Assembly: GCF_034314105.1 (NCBI RefSeq) | Contig: NZ_JAVIWJ010000001.1 | Span: 3,411,501-3,475,500, forward strand | Length of the DNA stretch: 64,000 nt | Direction of reading: 5' to 3' | Source of the DNA: Pseudomonas sp. AB6 | GTDB taxonomy: Bacteria; Pseudomonadota; Gammaproteobacteria; Pseudomonadales; Pseudomonadaceae | In this document: one piece after another, positions 27,680 through 36,763 of the stretch | Layout of the letters: the number at the start of each line of letters is the position of its first letter | How positions within the stretch are numbered: the first letter of the stretch is position 1 | Program-made: the position numbers and the translations under genes | The notes under the pieces: model-generated | What the model was told of the DNA's origin: nothing | Seen by the model: only the letters and a program-made list of their open reading frames with translations | The model's database searches: none

Positions 27680-28641
27680 GGGTTCTCCTGAAAATGTTGA
27701 TAGCCCCGCGCCAATGGCGTGACGTCTGCTCCGTCGCTGTCGATCAGGCGCACACCCTGCCCCGCCTCGACCCGACCGATCACATGCACGGGCAAGCCCG
27801 CGGCGAGCAACCCAGCCAAATTCGACGCGGGCAAGGTAAACGCGAGCACGTAATCGTCGCCGCCACTAAGCGCCGCCTCACGTGCAGCTTCCAGCCCAAG
27901 AAAACCTATCAGGGCCGCCGACATTGGCAGCGCATCGCGCTCAATCACCAGCCGCACAGCGGATGCCAAGGCGATGTGCCCGCAATCGGCCAATAACCCG
28001 TCAGAGATGTCCAACGCTGCCGTGGCCTTGCCGCGCAGAGCCAGGCCCAGCGTCAATTGCGGTTGCGGTGACCAATAGCGCGCCAACAACGCTTCAGCGA
28101 TGGTCGACTCGGCAGCGCGCTGGTTGAGTACCAACGGTAATGCGCCGGCCCCGTCACCCAATTCGCCGCCAACGCACAATAGATCACCCACTTGGGCGCC
28201 ACTACGAGTCAATGCCAAACCGGCCGACACCCGGCCAAACACCGTCAACGTCAGGCTCAGCGGCCCGCGGGTGGTATCACCCCCCACCAGCCGTAGCGAG
28301 CACCGCTGAGCCATCAAGTCCAAACCCCGGGCGAACGCGTGCAGCCAGTCGGCATGGACGTCGGGCAACGTCAGGGCGAGGGTAAAGGCTAGCGGGGTTG
28401 CACCCATGGCGGCCAAGTCGCTGGCAGCCACCGCAAGCGCACGCTGACCCAACAGAAAAGGGTCGCAGCGATCGGGGAAATGCACGCCAGATACCAGCGT
28501 GTCGGTAGAAATGGCTAACTGCTCGCCGGACGACACCGTCAGCAGGGCGCAATCGTCGCCGATCCCCAAGACAATGCCCTCGCCGACTTGCGCACAGGGC
28601 GCAGCGGCGAAGTAGTTACGGATCAGGGCGAATTCGTCCAT
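27676..28641 (-). CDS. thiL: Thiamine-monophosphate kinase
   Basis: A 321-residue ThiL that phosphorylates thiamine monophosphate to the active cofactor. GIGDDCALL near the N-terminus, VGGDTTRGPLSLTLTVFG and the ISDGLLADCGHIA segment are diagnostic. ATG 28641 (MDEFALIRNYF) is preferred over the TTG at 28650. It lies 13 bp after nusB, in the order nusB-thiL-pgpA. Confidence 0.97.
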   Translation of the reverse strand: MDEFALIRNYFAAAPCAQVGEGIVLGIGDDCALLTVSSGEQLAISTDTLVSGVHFPDRCDPFLLGQRALAVAASDLAAMGATPLAFTLALTLPDVHADWLHAFARGLDLMAQRCSLRLVGGDTTRGPLSLTLTVFGRVSAGLALTRSGAQVGDLLCVGGELGDGAGALPLVLNQRAAESTIAEALLARYWSPQPQLTLGLALRGKATAALDISDGLLADCGHIALASAVRLVIERDALPMSAALIGFLGLEAAREAALSGGDDYVLAFTLPASNLAGLLAAGLPVHVIGRVEAGQGVRLIDSDGADVTPLARGYQHFQENP

Positions 28642-28654
28642 GAGGATCAAGCGT

Positions 28655-29155
28655 TCAAGAACGCTTGTGAGCCTTTACCTCGGCTTCACGCAAGCGCGGA
28701 GCCAGTTTATCCAGCACACCGTTGACGAACTTGTGGCCGTCGGTAGAGCCATAGACTTTCGCCAGCTCGATACCTTCGTTTATTACCACGCGATACGGCA
28801 CGTCGATGCGCTTGAGCAGCTCATACGTCGACAGACGCAAGATCGCCAGCTCAACCGGGTCGAGCTCGTCGATGGTAATGTCCAGGCAAGGCGCTAGAGC
28901 GGTGTCGATCTCGGTCTTGTTGGTCGGAACGCCGTGCAGCAATTCCTGGAAATAAGTAGCGTCGACGTTGCTGAAATCGTTATCGACGCGAAATTGCGCT
29001 TCGATTTCGTTTAGCGAATGTCCTGCCATGTGCCATTGATACAGCGCTTGTGTCGCGAGTTGACGCGCTTCACGACGCTTGGCGCTTTTGCCCTTGGCGA
29101 TCTCAGGGTCTTTGGCATCGCGAGGGTTGAACTGGTCGCTTTCGTCGGAAATCAT
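28655..29155 (-). CDS. nusB: Transcription antitermination factor NusB
   Basis: A 166-residue all-helical RNA-binding protein that pairs with NusE (S10) at boxA of rRNA operons. Core text [19 protein letters not shown] and the C-terminal [17 protein letters not shown] are typical. A charged ~20-residue N-terminal extension precedes the core. The start overlaps the ribH stop (ATGA). Confidence 0.97.
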   Translation of the reverse strand: MISDESDQFNPRDAKDPEIAKGKSAKRREARQLATQALYQWHMAGHSLNEIEAQFRVDNDFSNVDATYFQELLHGVPTNKTEIDTALAPCLDITIDELDPVELAILRLSTYELLKRIDVPYRVVINEGIELAKVYGSTDGHKFVNGVLDKLAPRLREAEVKAHKRS

Positions 29156-29628
29156 TGGGCCTCCAACTGTGCCAGCAAGCTGACCATTTCAATGGCGCAA
29201 AGGGCGGCTTCAGCGCCTTTGTTACCGGCTTTGGTGCCGGAACGTTCGATGGCTTGCTCAATGGAGTCGACAGTCAGCACACCGAAAGAAACCGGCACGC
29301 CGAACTCCATGGAAACCTGGGACAGGCCTTTGACGCATTCGCCAGCGACGTATTCGAAGTGCGGCGTGCCGCCACGAATAACAGCGCCCAAAGCGATGAT
29401 GGCGGCGTATTCGCTGCGCTGAGCAACTTTTTGCACCACCAGCGGAATTTCGAAGGCACCCGGCGCACGGATGATGGTGATATTGCTTTCGCTCACACCA
29501 TGGCGAACCAATGCATCAACAGCACCGCTCACCAGGCTTTCGACGACAAAGCTGTTGAAGCGGCCAACCACCAAGGCGTAACGGCCTTGGGGCGTGATGA
29601 AGGTACCTTCGATGGTCTTCAGGGTCAT
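29152..29628 (-). CDS. ribH: 6,7-dimethyl-8-ribityllumazine synthase
   Basis: A 158-residue RibH, which condenses the RibA/RibD-derived pyrimidine with the RibB product to make the riboflavin precursor. [28 protein letters not shown] and the catalytic histidine in [13 protein letters not shown] are visible. ATG 29628 ([10 protein letters not shown]) is taken because it matches the family N-terminus; the frame extends to 29655 without support. It overlaps nusB by 4 bp. Confidence 0.96.
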   Translation of the reverse strand: MTLKTIEGTFITPQGRYALVVGRFNSFVVESLVSGAVDALVRHGVSESNITIIRAPGAFEIPLVVQKVAQRSEYAAIIALGAVIRGGTPHFEYVAGECVKGLSQVSMEFGVPVSFGVLTVDSIEQAIERSGTKAGNKGAEAALCAIEMVSLLAQLEAQ

Positions 29629-29653
29629 TAGGGTGCGTCTCATCTTAAAGAGC

Positions 29654-29676
29654 AAGCACGCCCAATCGGCGTGCTT
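29654..29676 (-). other. Hairpin between the RibB gene and ribH
   Basis: AAGCACGCC, a 5-base loop, GGCGTGCTT form a perfect 9-bp stem in the 131-bp gap. On the leftward strand it is followed by GCTCTTTAA, a weak T-rich tail, so it might be a leaky terminator or attenuator ahead of ribH. Its role is not proven. Confidence 0.6.
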
Positions 29677-29759
29677 TGAGGGATTTTAGGCCACCAACTG
29701 CAGACTGTCGGGCAGAACGCATGAAAATCATCGATTTTCAGCCGCTGCCTGACCGGTCG

Positions 29760-30851
29760 CTATTCGGAGGGCACGTATTCTACAACTTCCAGATCGAAAC
29801 CGGATATCGCATTGAACTTCATTGGCGAACTCATGAGGCGCATTTTTCTTACGCCCAGGTCGCGAAGGATTTGCGAGCCAGCACCGACGATGCTGTAAGT
29901 GGTGGGCTTCTTCAGCGGTGTGCCCTCTGCGGTTTCACGAATATGTGCCAGCAACACGTCGCCATCCAGTGGGTGGCCCAGCAATAACACGACGCCACTG
30001 CCGGCCTCGGACACGGAGGTCATCGCGGCTCGAAGGCTCCAGCGACCAGGCTGCTTGACCATTAACAGGTCACGCAACGGGTCCATGTTGTGCACTCGCA
30101 CCAAAGTCGGCTCGTCCGCGCAAATCTTGCCTAGGGTCAGGGCCAAGTGCACATCGCCTTCGACTGAGTCGCGGTAGGTCACCAGATTGAACTGGCCCAA
30201 TTCGCTGTCCATTGGCTGCTCGGCAATCCGCTGAACGGTACGTTCGTGGATCATCCGATAATGGATCAAGTCGGCGATAGTGCCAATTTTAATGCCGTGT
30301 TCAGCCGCAAAGGTTTCCAGCTCAGGACGACGGGACATGGTGCCGTCGTCGTTCATTACTTCACAGATCACGCCGCTCGGTTCAAAACCGGCCATGCGCG
30401 CCAAGTCGCAGGCTGCTTCGGTATGGCCAGCGCGTGCAAGCGTGCCGCCGGCCTGGGCCATCAGCGGAAAAATATGGCCTGGGCTGACGATGTCTTCAGC
30501 CTTGGCGTCTTTGGACGCAGCCGCCTGCACGGTGCGGGCGCGGTCGGCAGCAGAAATACCGGTGGTGACGCCTTCCGCCGCTTCGATGGAAACCGTGAAC
30601 TTGGTGCCGAAACCGGAGCCGTTGCGCGGCGCCATCAACGGCAACTTGAGGGTTTCGCAGCGCTCGCGGCTCATGGGCATGCAAATCAAGCCACGCGCAT
30701 GCTTGGCCATGAAATTGATGTGTTCAGCCTGGACGCACTCGGCGGCCATGATCAGGTCGCCTTCGTTCTCACGGTCTTCGTCATCCATGAGGATGACCAT
30801 TTTGCCTTGGCGGATATCTTCAACCAGTTCTTCAATGCTGTTGAGCGCCAC
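29760..30851 (-). CDS. ribB: 3,4-dihydroxy-2-butanone 4-phosphate synthase with degenerate GTP cyclohydrolase II domain
   Basis: A 363-residue two-domain protein. The N-terminal ~200 residues are an intact DHBP synthase (DDEDRENEGDLIMAAE, RAGHTEAACDLARMAG). The C-terminal ~150 residues align with GTP cyclohydrolase II. However, the zinc-binding segment reads VRVHNMDPLRDLLMVKQPGR with no cysteines, and the RQEGRG arginine region is gone. This half should therefore be inactive in GTP hydrolysis, which explains the separate intact ribA at 26396-27013. The layout is common in pseudomonads. Confidence 0.95.
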   Translation of the reverse strand: MALNSIEELVEDIRQGKMVILMDDEDRENEGDLIMAAECVQAEHINFMAKHARGLICMPMSRERCETLKLPLMAPRNGSGFGTKFTVSIEAAEGVTTGISAADRARTVQAAASKDAKAEDIVSPGHIFPLMAQAGGTLARAGHTEAACDLARMAGFEPSGVICEVMNDDGTMSRRPELETFAAEHGIKIGTIADLIHYRMIHERTVQRIAEQPMDSELGQFNLVTYRDSVEGDVHLALTLGKICADEPTLVRVHNMDPLRDLLMVKQPGRWSLRAAMTSVSEAGSGVVLLLGHPLDGDVLLAHIRETAEGTPLKKPTTYSIVGAGSQILRDLGVRKMRLMSSPMKFNAISGFDLEVVEYVPSE

Positions 30852-30869
30852 ACGGCACCCCCTATCGGT

Positions 30870-31538
30870 TCAGGATTTTAGGTAGCCATTGGCGGCTAGA
30901 AAACTTTCGGTAATGCCGCCTGCTGCAGCGTTCGGCTCTGCGGCCTTATCGCCCAATAACAGACGTTCCAGATAACGCGCCAGCAAGTCCACTTCCAGGT
31001 TGACCCGGCGTCCCGGCTTGTACTCGGCCATGATGGTTTCAGCCAGGGTATGCGGGACGATGGTCAGATCGAATTCAGCGCCATTGACAGCGTTCACGGT
31101 CAGGCTGGTGCCATCGACGGTGATTGAGCCTTTGTGCGAGATGTATTTGGCTAACTCACGCGGCGCTCGTATGCGGAACTGGATAGCGCGGGCATTTTCC
31201 TCCCGCGACAACACCTCACCCACTCCGTCGACATGCCCGCTGACCAGATGGCCGCCGAGGCGCGTGGTGGGGGTCAACGCTTTTTCCAAGTTTACCGGGC
31301 TGCCGGTCTTAAGATCGTCGAACGCCGTGCAATCGAGGGTTTCGCGGCTGACATCCGCCCAAAAACCATCACCCGGTAACTCGACGGCGGTCAGGCAGAC
31401 GCCATTCACCGCAATGCTGTCGCCAAGCTTGACGTCGATGAGGTCGAGTTTGCCGGTGGCCACATGAACGCGAACATCGCCGCCTTTTGGGGTCAGCGCG
31501 CGGATACTGCCAATGGATTCAATAATGCCGGTAAACAT
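30870..31538 (-). CDS. ribC: Riboflavin synthase alpha chain
   Basis: A 222-residue riboflavin synthase (named ribE in some species) that dismutates two lumazines to riboflavin. It begins MFTGIIESIGSI and has two lumazine-binding repeats, each with a GDSIAVNGVCLT- or GSITVDGTSLTVN-type motif. HLVSGHVDGVG marks the first barrel. It lies between ribD (59 bp) and ribB (18 bp) in the same direction. Confidence 0.97.
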   Translation of the reverse strand: MFTGIIESIGSIRALTPKGGDVRVHVATGKLDLIDVKLGDSIAVNGVCLTAVELPGDGFWADVSRETLDCTAFDDLKTGSPVNLEKALTPTTRLGGHLVSGHVDGVGEVLSREENARAIQFRIRAPRELAKYISHKGSITVDGTSLTVNAVNGAEFDLTIVPHTLAETIMAEYKPGRRVNLEVDLLARYLERLLLGDKAAEPNAAAGGITESFLAANGYLKS

Positions 31539-31597
31539 GTGGTCCCCCTGGAGAACAAAGCCAGCGCGGAGCAGTGGCTAAAAATAATAGGCGCCTA

Positions 31598-32728
31598 TCA
31601 GGCGGGTACGGCGATGACTCGCCAATCGTCACCGACAGCACGCATTTCAATGATTTTGAGTTCCAGCGCTTCGCTCATTTTTGCCAACGGCAAATCAAGC
31701 AGCGGCCGCGCCGAGGAGCCCAAGAACTTGCCTGCGACAAAAATCTGAAATTCATCGACCAGCCCGAGCCGAGTAAACGCACCTGCCAGTCCTGGGCCGG
31801 TTTCGATCAGCACGTCATTAACGCCGCGTGCCGCCAGCTCGACCATCAATTTATGCAGATCAACTTGACCTGCGCTGTTCGCCAACGCCAGCATTTCATG
31901 GCCTTCGGCGAGATAGCGTTCACGGGCAGATGCAGCAGCGCAGGTCACCACCAGGGTGCTACCTGCCTTAAAGAAAGGTGCATCAAGCGGTACTCGCAAG
32001 CGACCATCCACCAGAACGCGCAAAGGCGGCCGAGTGAGGGCCAGCGCGGTCAATTCAGCATCAAGGCCCAATTCGTCTGGGCGCACCGTCAGGCGTGCGC
32101 CGTCGGCCAATACCGTGTCGGCACCGGTCAATACCACGCTTGATTGCGCACGAAGCCGCTGTACTGCAGAACGCGCCGCAGGGCCGGTTATCCATTTGCT
32201 TTCGCCACTGGCCATGGCGGTGCGCCCATCAAGGCTCATGGCCAACTTGACCCTCACGTACGGAAGGCCGTGCTCCATGCGCTTCAAAAAGCCTTTGTTC
32301 AGTGCTCGCGAGTCACTTTCCAGCACGCCGCTTTGCACCGCGATACCCGCTGTCATCAAGCGCAACAAGCCTTTGCCCGCGACCTCCGGATTGGGGTCTT
32401 GCATCGCTGTCACAACCCGTGCGACACCGGCAGTGACCAAGGCGTCGGCGCACGGCGGGGTACGGCCATGGTGACTGCAAGGTTCAAGGGTGACGTAAAC
32501 GGTGGCGCCATTGGCCTTGTCACCAGCCTGACGCAGTGCGTACACCTCAGCGTGCGGCTCACCGGCGCGGACATGCCAGCCTTCGCCGACCACCTGCCCG
32601 TCGCGGACGATGACGCAACCGACCCGTGGGTTCGGGTGCGCGGTATAAATACCCTTGCGCGCTAGTTCCAACGCACGGGACATGTAATGGCGGTCAAGGG
32701 CGCCCTGTTCAGTCGACAGTGAGTTCAT
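31598..32728 (-). CDS. ribD: Bifunctional riboflavin deaminase/reductase
   Basis: A 376-residue RibD carrying out steps two and three of the pathway. The N-terminal deaminase has the zinc motif HAEVYAL with [15 protein letters not shown]. The C-terminal reductase (from about 150) shows [23 protein letters not shown] and the late [12 protein letters not shown] loop. The start overlaps the nrdR stop (ATGA), coupling it to the ribonucleotide reductase regulator. Confidence 0.97.
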   Translation of the reverse strand: MNSLSTEQGALDRHYMSRALELARKGIYTAHPNPRVGCVIVRDGQVVGEGWHVRAGEPHAEVYALRQAGDKANGATVYVTLEPCSHHGRTPPCADALVTAGVARVVTAMQDPNPEVAGKGLLRLMTAGIAVQSGVLESDSRALNKGFLKRMEHGLPYVRVKLAMSLDGRTAMASGESKWITGPAARSAVQRLRAQSSVVLTGADTVLADGARLTVRPDELGLDAELTALALTRPPLRVLVDGRLRVPLDAPFFKAGSTLVVTCAAASARERYLAEGHEMLALANSAGQVDLHKLMVELAARGVNDVLIETGPGLAGAFTRLGLVDEFQIFVAGKFLGSSARPLLDLPLAKMSEALELKIIEMRAVGDDWRVIAVPA

Positions 32729-33189
32729 TCTTTCACCGGTTCGCGGGCAAGACGGTCTATCTCTTCCCGAAATTCATTGAGGTCTTGAAAACGCCGATAA
32801 ACCGAAGCGAAACGGATGTAGGCCACTTCGTCGAGCTTTTGCAGCTCGCCCATCACCAATTCGCCCACCACCAGCGATTTGACTTCGCGCTCGCCGGTCG
32901 CGCGCAGTTTGTGCTTAATGCGCGCCAGCGACGCCTCAAGAAGCTCAACACTAACGGGACGTTTTTCCAATGCGCGCTGCATGCCGGCACGGAGCTTATC
33001 GTCGTCAAAGGGCTGGCGACTGCCGTCTTGCTTGATCAGGCGCGGGAGTACCAGTTCGGCGGTTTCAAACGTCGTGAAACGCTCGCCACAGGCTAGGCAT
33101 TCGCGACGGCGACGGACCTGCTCGCCTTCGGCGACGAGGCGTGAATCAATGACCTTGGTGTCATTGGCACCGCAGAAAGGACAGTGCAT
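32725..33189 (-). CDS. nrdR: Transcriptional repressor NrdR
   Basis: A 154-residue repressor of ribonucleotide reductase genes. A zinc ribbon (C3, C6, C31, C34: CPFC...CLAC) is followed by an ATP-cone (about 49-139) that senses ATP/dATP. ATG 33189 begins MHCPFCG, the invariant family N-terminus; five extra residues in the longer frame are not needed. It heads the leftward operon nrdR-ribD-ribC-ribB-ribH-nusB-thiL-pgpA. Confidence 0.97.
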   Translation of the reverse strand: MHCPFCGANDTKVIDSRLVAEGEQVRRRRECLACGERFTTFETAELVLPRLIKQDGSRQPFDDDKLRAGMQRALEKRPVSVELLEASLARIKHKLRATGEREVKSLVVGELVMGELQKLDEVAYIRFASVYRRFQDLNEFREEIDRLAREPVKE

Positions 33190-33409
33190 GGTGGCAGGCA
33201 ACAAAAAAAGGGAGGCTCATGGTAGGGCGAGTTTTCATTTATTTCCAGCGCGGCAAACATAAGGCGCACGCCAGGACATATTACCGGCGAGACAAGACCA
33301 GAGGTTTACGGTATATAGACGCGCTGCGCGCAGTGTGAAATTCATCCGCTGGGCAATACTGCGCGCCCCTGTCGCGCCTCCCCCAGATTTTGTTTTGTTG
33401 GAGTTGTTC

Positions 33410-33868
33410 ATGTCGCTACGACACTTTGTTTTGCTAAGCCTTGTTGGCCTTTTGGCCGCGTGCAGCAGCGAAGCGCCGAAAAAACCTGCCGAGGCCAAAC
33501 CAGCAGTGCAGCAGCCTGCCGCCGTTAAAGTTCAGGAAGGCTTGGGTCCATTACCCGCCCATCAACGCGAATTAAGCGGCCAGTTACTCGGCGCGCCACC
33601 AGGCGCGCAAGTGGAACTGGCGCTGTTGGTCATTGATGACCGTGGCCGCCCCCAGCGTTTGTTAGCCAACACTACGCTGACCGGCACTAATCAGCCTCTA
33701 CCGTTTCAACTGCGCTTCAACCCGGAATCGTTCCCGGTGGGTGCCCGCGTCGAATTGCGCGGCCGGGCGAGCCAGTCCGGTCAATTGATCCTGCACCTGC
33801 CGTCGCTGCGTATCGAACAAGGTAATACTCAGGCGCTGGGTGCGTTGCAGTTGGTTGTGGCGCCGTAA
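33410..33868 (+). CDS. YbaY-family lipoprotein
   Basis: A 152-residue lipoprotein with a signal peptide ending in the lipobox LLAAC (cysteine near residue 19). A Pro/Ala/Lys-rich linker and a beta-rich YbaY/YscW-like domain (about 45-150; RELSGQLLGAPPGAQVELALLVIDD, LPFQLRF) follow. Relatives include type III secretion pilotins, but no secretion genes lie here, so the role is unknown. ATG 33410 has GGAG nine bases upstream. The 220 bp between nrdR and this gene hold only presumed promoters. Confidence 0.88.
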   Translation: MSLRHFVLLSLVGLLAACSSEAPKKPAEAKPAVQQPAAVKVQEGLGPLPAHQRELSGQLLGAPPGAQVELALLVIDDRGRPQRLLANTTLTGTNQPLPFQLRFNPESFPVGARVELRGRASQSGQLILHLPSLRIEQGNTQALGALQLVVAP

Positions 33869-34041
33869 AGCGATGCCCCGAATCAATCGAAAAACCTCTG
33901 GGGCCGTATTTATTCGCGAAGGCCGCGCCGCCCGCGTCCCGAATAAGTTCGCTCGCACAGATCTCGATAAGCGCAGTAACTGAATCGAGGCCAAACGCGG
34001 TGATATAGTTGCGCCATTGAACGCACTTTTCGAGACTAGCG

Positions 34042-34914
34042 ATGAGCCAGGACACCCCGTACATCTTCGACGCAACCACCGCGACCTTCGACCAACTGGT
34101 TATTGAGGCGTCGTTTCATCGGCCTGTGCTAGTGGACTTCTGGGCTGAATGGTGTGCGCCCTGCAAGGTGCTGATGCCGCTGCTGAAGAAAATCGCCGAT
34201 GAGTACCAAGGTGAATTGCTGCTGGCGAAGGTCGATTGCGACGCCGAGCAAGACATCGTGGCGCGCTTTGGCATTCGCAGCCTGCCAACCGTAGTGCTGT
34301 TTAAGGACGGTCAACCGGTGGACGGGTTTACCGGCGCACAACCTGAGTCTGCCATTCGAACGATTCTCGAACCGCACGTCCAGTTACCTCTGCCTGCCGC
34401 CGCCGACCCATTGGAGCAAGCACAGTTACTGTTTGCCGAAGGCAGCATCGCGGATGCCGAAGCTGTGTTGAAGCATCTGCTCGGCGAAGACAACACCAAC
34501 ACCGCTGCGCTGATTCTGTACGCACGTTGCCTGGCTGAACGCGGTGAGCTGGTCGAAGCTGGCGCAGTGCTCGACGCGGTGAAGGGTGATGAACACAAGG
34601 CCGCTCTGGCTGGCGCAAAAGCGCAACTGACGTTCTTGGTTGAAGCGGCGAGCTTGCCGGACGTTGCCGACCTTAAAACCCGTTTGGCGAAAAATCCGCA
34701 GGACGATGAGGCCGCTCATCAATTAGCGATTCAGCAACTGTCCCGTCAACAATACGAGGCCGCGCTGGAAGGATTATTGAAGCTGTTCATCCGCAATCGC
34801 AGCTATGCTGAAGGTCTCGCGCACAAAACCCTGCTGCAAGTGTTTGACCTGCTGGGCAACGACCACCCGTTGGTCACCACCTATCGCCGCAAATTATTTG
34901 CCGCGCTTTACTAA
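34042..34914 (+). CDS. CnoX/YbbN-like thioredoxin-TPR protein
   Basis: A 290-residue cytoplasmic protein with an N-terminal thioredoxin domain (about 1-110) and a C-terminal TPR-like helical half (about 120-288). The active site is WCAPC (C38, C41), a full redox CxxC, whereas E. coli CnoX has lost the first cysteine. In E. coli CnoX protects proteins from oxidative aggregation and hands them to GroEL. Here thiol-disulphide activity in addition seems possible. Its stop overlaps the end of the convergent next gene by 4 bp. Confidence 0.92.
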   Translation: MSQDTPYIFDATTATFDQLVIEASFHRPVLVDFWAEWCAPCKVLMPLLKKIADEYQGELLLAKVDCDAEQDIVARFGIRSLPTVVLFKDGQPVDGFTGAQPESAIRTILEPHVQLPLPAAADPLEQAQLLFAEGSIADAEAVLKHLLGEDNTNTAALILYARCLAERGELVEAGAVLDAVKGDEHKAALAGAKAQLTFLVEAASLPDVADLKTRLAKNPQDDEAAHQLAIQQLSRQQYEAALEGLLKLFIRNRSYAEGLAHKTLLQVFDLLGNDHPLVTTYRRKLFAALY

Positions 34915-35252
34915 CTGACCCAGCTATAAAGCGGCGCGTCGGCACCGTTCACCACCTTGACATCGGCGCTGTGGCGTAAACGCACTAACAAGCGTTTGCC
35001 TGCTGCAGTGCTACCGGTCATGGCCTCAAGTTGACCCAGCAGCTCCGGGCCATTCATTTGCCCTGCTTTGCGCAACAAATCTTTGGCAATCAGCCAGATG
35101 GCGTCATCCCGGCTGACAGGCGTCTGTGTTGGTGCCGGGCTTGCCGGTTTCGTCGCCTGTACTTGCGCGCCGAGTTGCGCCCAATCGCTTTCATCCAATT
35201 CGAGCGTCAGGTCCACCGGCCAATCGCCGATGGTTCCGCGAATTCGTAACAT
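34911..35252 (-). CDS. Conserved hypothetical protein
   Basis: A 113-residue soluble protein beginning MLRIRGTIGDWPVDLTLEL. It has a Pro/Thr-rich middle and a C-terminal region (DDAIWLIAKDLLRKAGQMNGPELLGQLEAMTGS) of mostly helical character. I do not recognise a named domain. ATG 35252 is chosen because the longer frame to 35348 reads through an extragenic repeat. It is convergent with the CnoX gene, an arrangement I recall in other pseudomonads. Confidence 0.75.
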   Translation of the reverse strand: MLRIRGTIGDWPVDLTLELDESDWAQLGAQVQATKPASPAPTQTPVSRDDAIWLIAKDLLRKAGQMNGPELLGQLEAMTGSTAAGKRLLVRLRHSADVKVVNGADAPLYSWVS

Positions 35253-35288
35253 GTCTATTTCCCTATTAAGAATGACCGCCGCAGGGGC

Positions 35289-35356
35289 CTTCCCGAATGA
35301 ATTTGGTTCCACAGGGTGATCGAATAGTATCAGTGGGACCGAACTCATTCGGGAAG
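35289..35356. repeat. REPIN-like inverted repeat pair
   Basis: Arms at 35289-35312 (CTTCCCGAATGAATTTGGTT...) and 35333-35356 (...CCGAACTCATTCGGGAAG) are near-perfect reverse complements around a ~20-bp spacer. The same element occurs at 55331-55395. Confidence 0.8.
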
Positions 35357-35378
35357 CGGTCGCATGGCGCTAATTAAT

Positions 35379-35393
35379 TGTTATAAGATCACA
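35379..35393. promoter_or_regulatory. Zur-box-like operator
   Basis: TGTTATAAGATCACA matches the gammaproteobacterial Zur core TGTTATANTATAACA at 12 of 14 defined positions and lies 35 bp before the zinc-protein gene. The orthologous operon in P. aeruginosa (PA4063-PA4066) responds to zinc limitation. Assignment is by sequence and context. Confidence 0.6.
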
Positions 35394-35427
35394 TAACGAA
35401 TTAATCCCCTCTGTCTCCGGAGTTACC

Positions 35428-36015
35428 ATGCGTCATTTGCTGCTCGCCTTGCCTTTCGCTCTGCTTCCACTAGCCATGGTGCATGCCGCCGAAGTCGAGC
35501 ATGCCAGTCTCGGCGCCCATGAGCACGGTGTTGCGCGCCTGGACATAGCGCTAGACGGTAAGTCGCTGGAATTCGAGCTAGACAGCCCGTCGATGAATAT
35601 CGTCGGTTTCGAACACGAAGCGAGTACTGACACCGACAAAGCTAAACTCGCTAACGCCCGCGAATTGCTGCTGAAGTCCCAAGCGCTGTTCAATCTGCCG
35701 TTGGCCGCTAAATGCGCGGTGACCACGCAAAAACTCCAGAGTCCGCTGTTCGGCGACAAGCCTGATGCAGCCGATGATCACAACGACGATAACGACACGC
35801 ATGCCCAGGCTGAAGCCGGCGAAACGGATCACCATAGCGAAATCCATGCGCATTACGTCTTTGTCTGCGATGCCCCTTCCGCATTGAAAAGTTTTGATCT
35901 TTCACAAATTTTCAAGACGTTCCCCAACACCCATAGAATTCAGGTACAACTGATCGCGCCGAGTGGCCAGCTAGGCACCGAAGCGACGCCTGATAACGCC
36001 ACCCTGAAGTTCTGA
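35428..36015 (+). CDS. Periplasmic zinc-binding protein (DUF2796/ZrgA type)
   Basis: A 195-residue secreted protein with signal peptide MRHLLLALPFALLPLAMVHA. A histidine-rich N-terminus (EVEHASLGAHEHG) and an Asp/His-rich loop near 118-142 (DDHNDDNDTHAQ, TDHHSEIHAH) are probable zinc ligands. ZrgA-type proteins bind zinc for uptake under limitation. It is first of four co-directional genes behind a Zur-like box, with an ABC ATPase and permease next. Confidence 0.9.
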   Translation: MRHLLLALPFALLPLAMVHAAEVEHASLGAHEHGVARLDIALDGKSLEFELDSPSMNIVGFEHEASTDTDKAKLANARELLLKSQALFNLPLAAKCAVTTQKLQSPLFGDKPDAADDHNDDNDTHAQAEAGETDHHSEIHAHYVFVCDAPSALKSFDLSQIFKTFPNTHRIQVQLIAPSGQLGTEATPDNATLKF

Positions 36016-36051
36016 CAACCCTGTTTTGATCACCCTGTGAACTTGCCCCTC

Positions 36052-36762
36052 ATGACCCAAGCACTTATCGAGCTATCCGATCTTGGCTTTAGCTGGCCGG
36101 GCCATGCGCCGCTGCTGGATATTCCGGTGTTTCGCCTGGAGCCAGGTGAAACCCTTTTCCTGAAAGGCCCTAGTGGCAGCGGAAAAACCACGCTGCTCGG
36201 GCTGCTGGGCGGCGTGCAGACTCCAGACCGAGGAAGTATCCGCCTGCTGGGCCAAGAGCTGACGCAAATGTCGGCCGGCGCCAGGGACCATTTCCGAGTG
36301 GACCATACCGGTTATATCTTTCAGCAGTTCAACTTGCTGCCGTTTTTGTCAGTGCGGGAAAACGTAGAGCTGCCTTGTCATTTTTCCAAACTCCGCGCCG
36401 CTCGGGCGGCCCAACGCCATGGCAGTGTCGATCAGGCTGCCGCAACGTTGCTCGCGCACTTGGGGTTGAAGGACCCGGCGTTGTTGAGCCGGCGCGCGGA
36501 TTCATTGTCCATAGGCCAGCAACAACGAGTTGCCGCCGCCCGCGCACTGATCGGCCAACCCGAGCTGGTAATCGCTGACGAACCTACGTCTGCGTTGGAT
36601 GCCGATGCCCGTGAAGCATTTATCCGCCTGCTGTTTGCGGAATGTCAGGAAGCCGGGGCCAGCCTGCTGTTTGTCAGCCACGACCAAAGCCTTGCGCCAC
36701 TGTTCGACCGTAACCTGTCGTTGTCCGAACTCAATCGCGCCGCCGTCGCCGCAGAGGTCTGA
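36052..36762 (+). CDS. ABC transporter ATP-binding protein (LolD/MacB type)
   Basis: A 236-residue ATPase with Walker A GPSGSGKTT, signature LSIGQQQRV and Walker B LVIADEPTSALD. It resembles the LolD/MacB group, which works with FtsX-type permeases to move lipoproteins or extrude substrates rather than import solutes. The start may be GTG 36037 or ATG 36052; neither has a strong ribosome site. The permease begins one base after its stop codon. Confidence 0.92.
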   Translation: MTQALIELSDLGFSWPGHAPLLDIPVFRLEPGETLFLKGPSGSGKTTLLGLLGGVQTPDRGSIRLLGQELTQMSAGARDHFRVDHTGYIFQQFNLLPFLSVRENVELPCHFSKLRAARAAQRHGSVDQAAATLLAHLGLKDPALLSRRADSLSIGQQQRVAAARALIGQPELVIADEPTSALDADAREAFIRLLFAECQEAGASLLFVSHDQSLAPLFDRNLSLSELNRAAVAAEV

Positions 36763-36763
36763 G

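Noticed and set aside
29656..33300. Possible FMN riboswitch in the riboflavin operon
   Set aside because: I searched the gaps before ribB, ribC, ribD, ribH and nrdR for the conserved RFN segments on the minus strand and found none.
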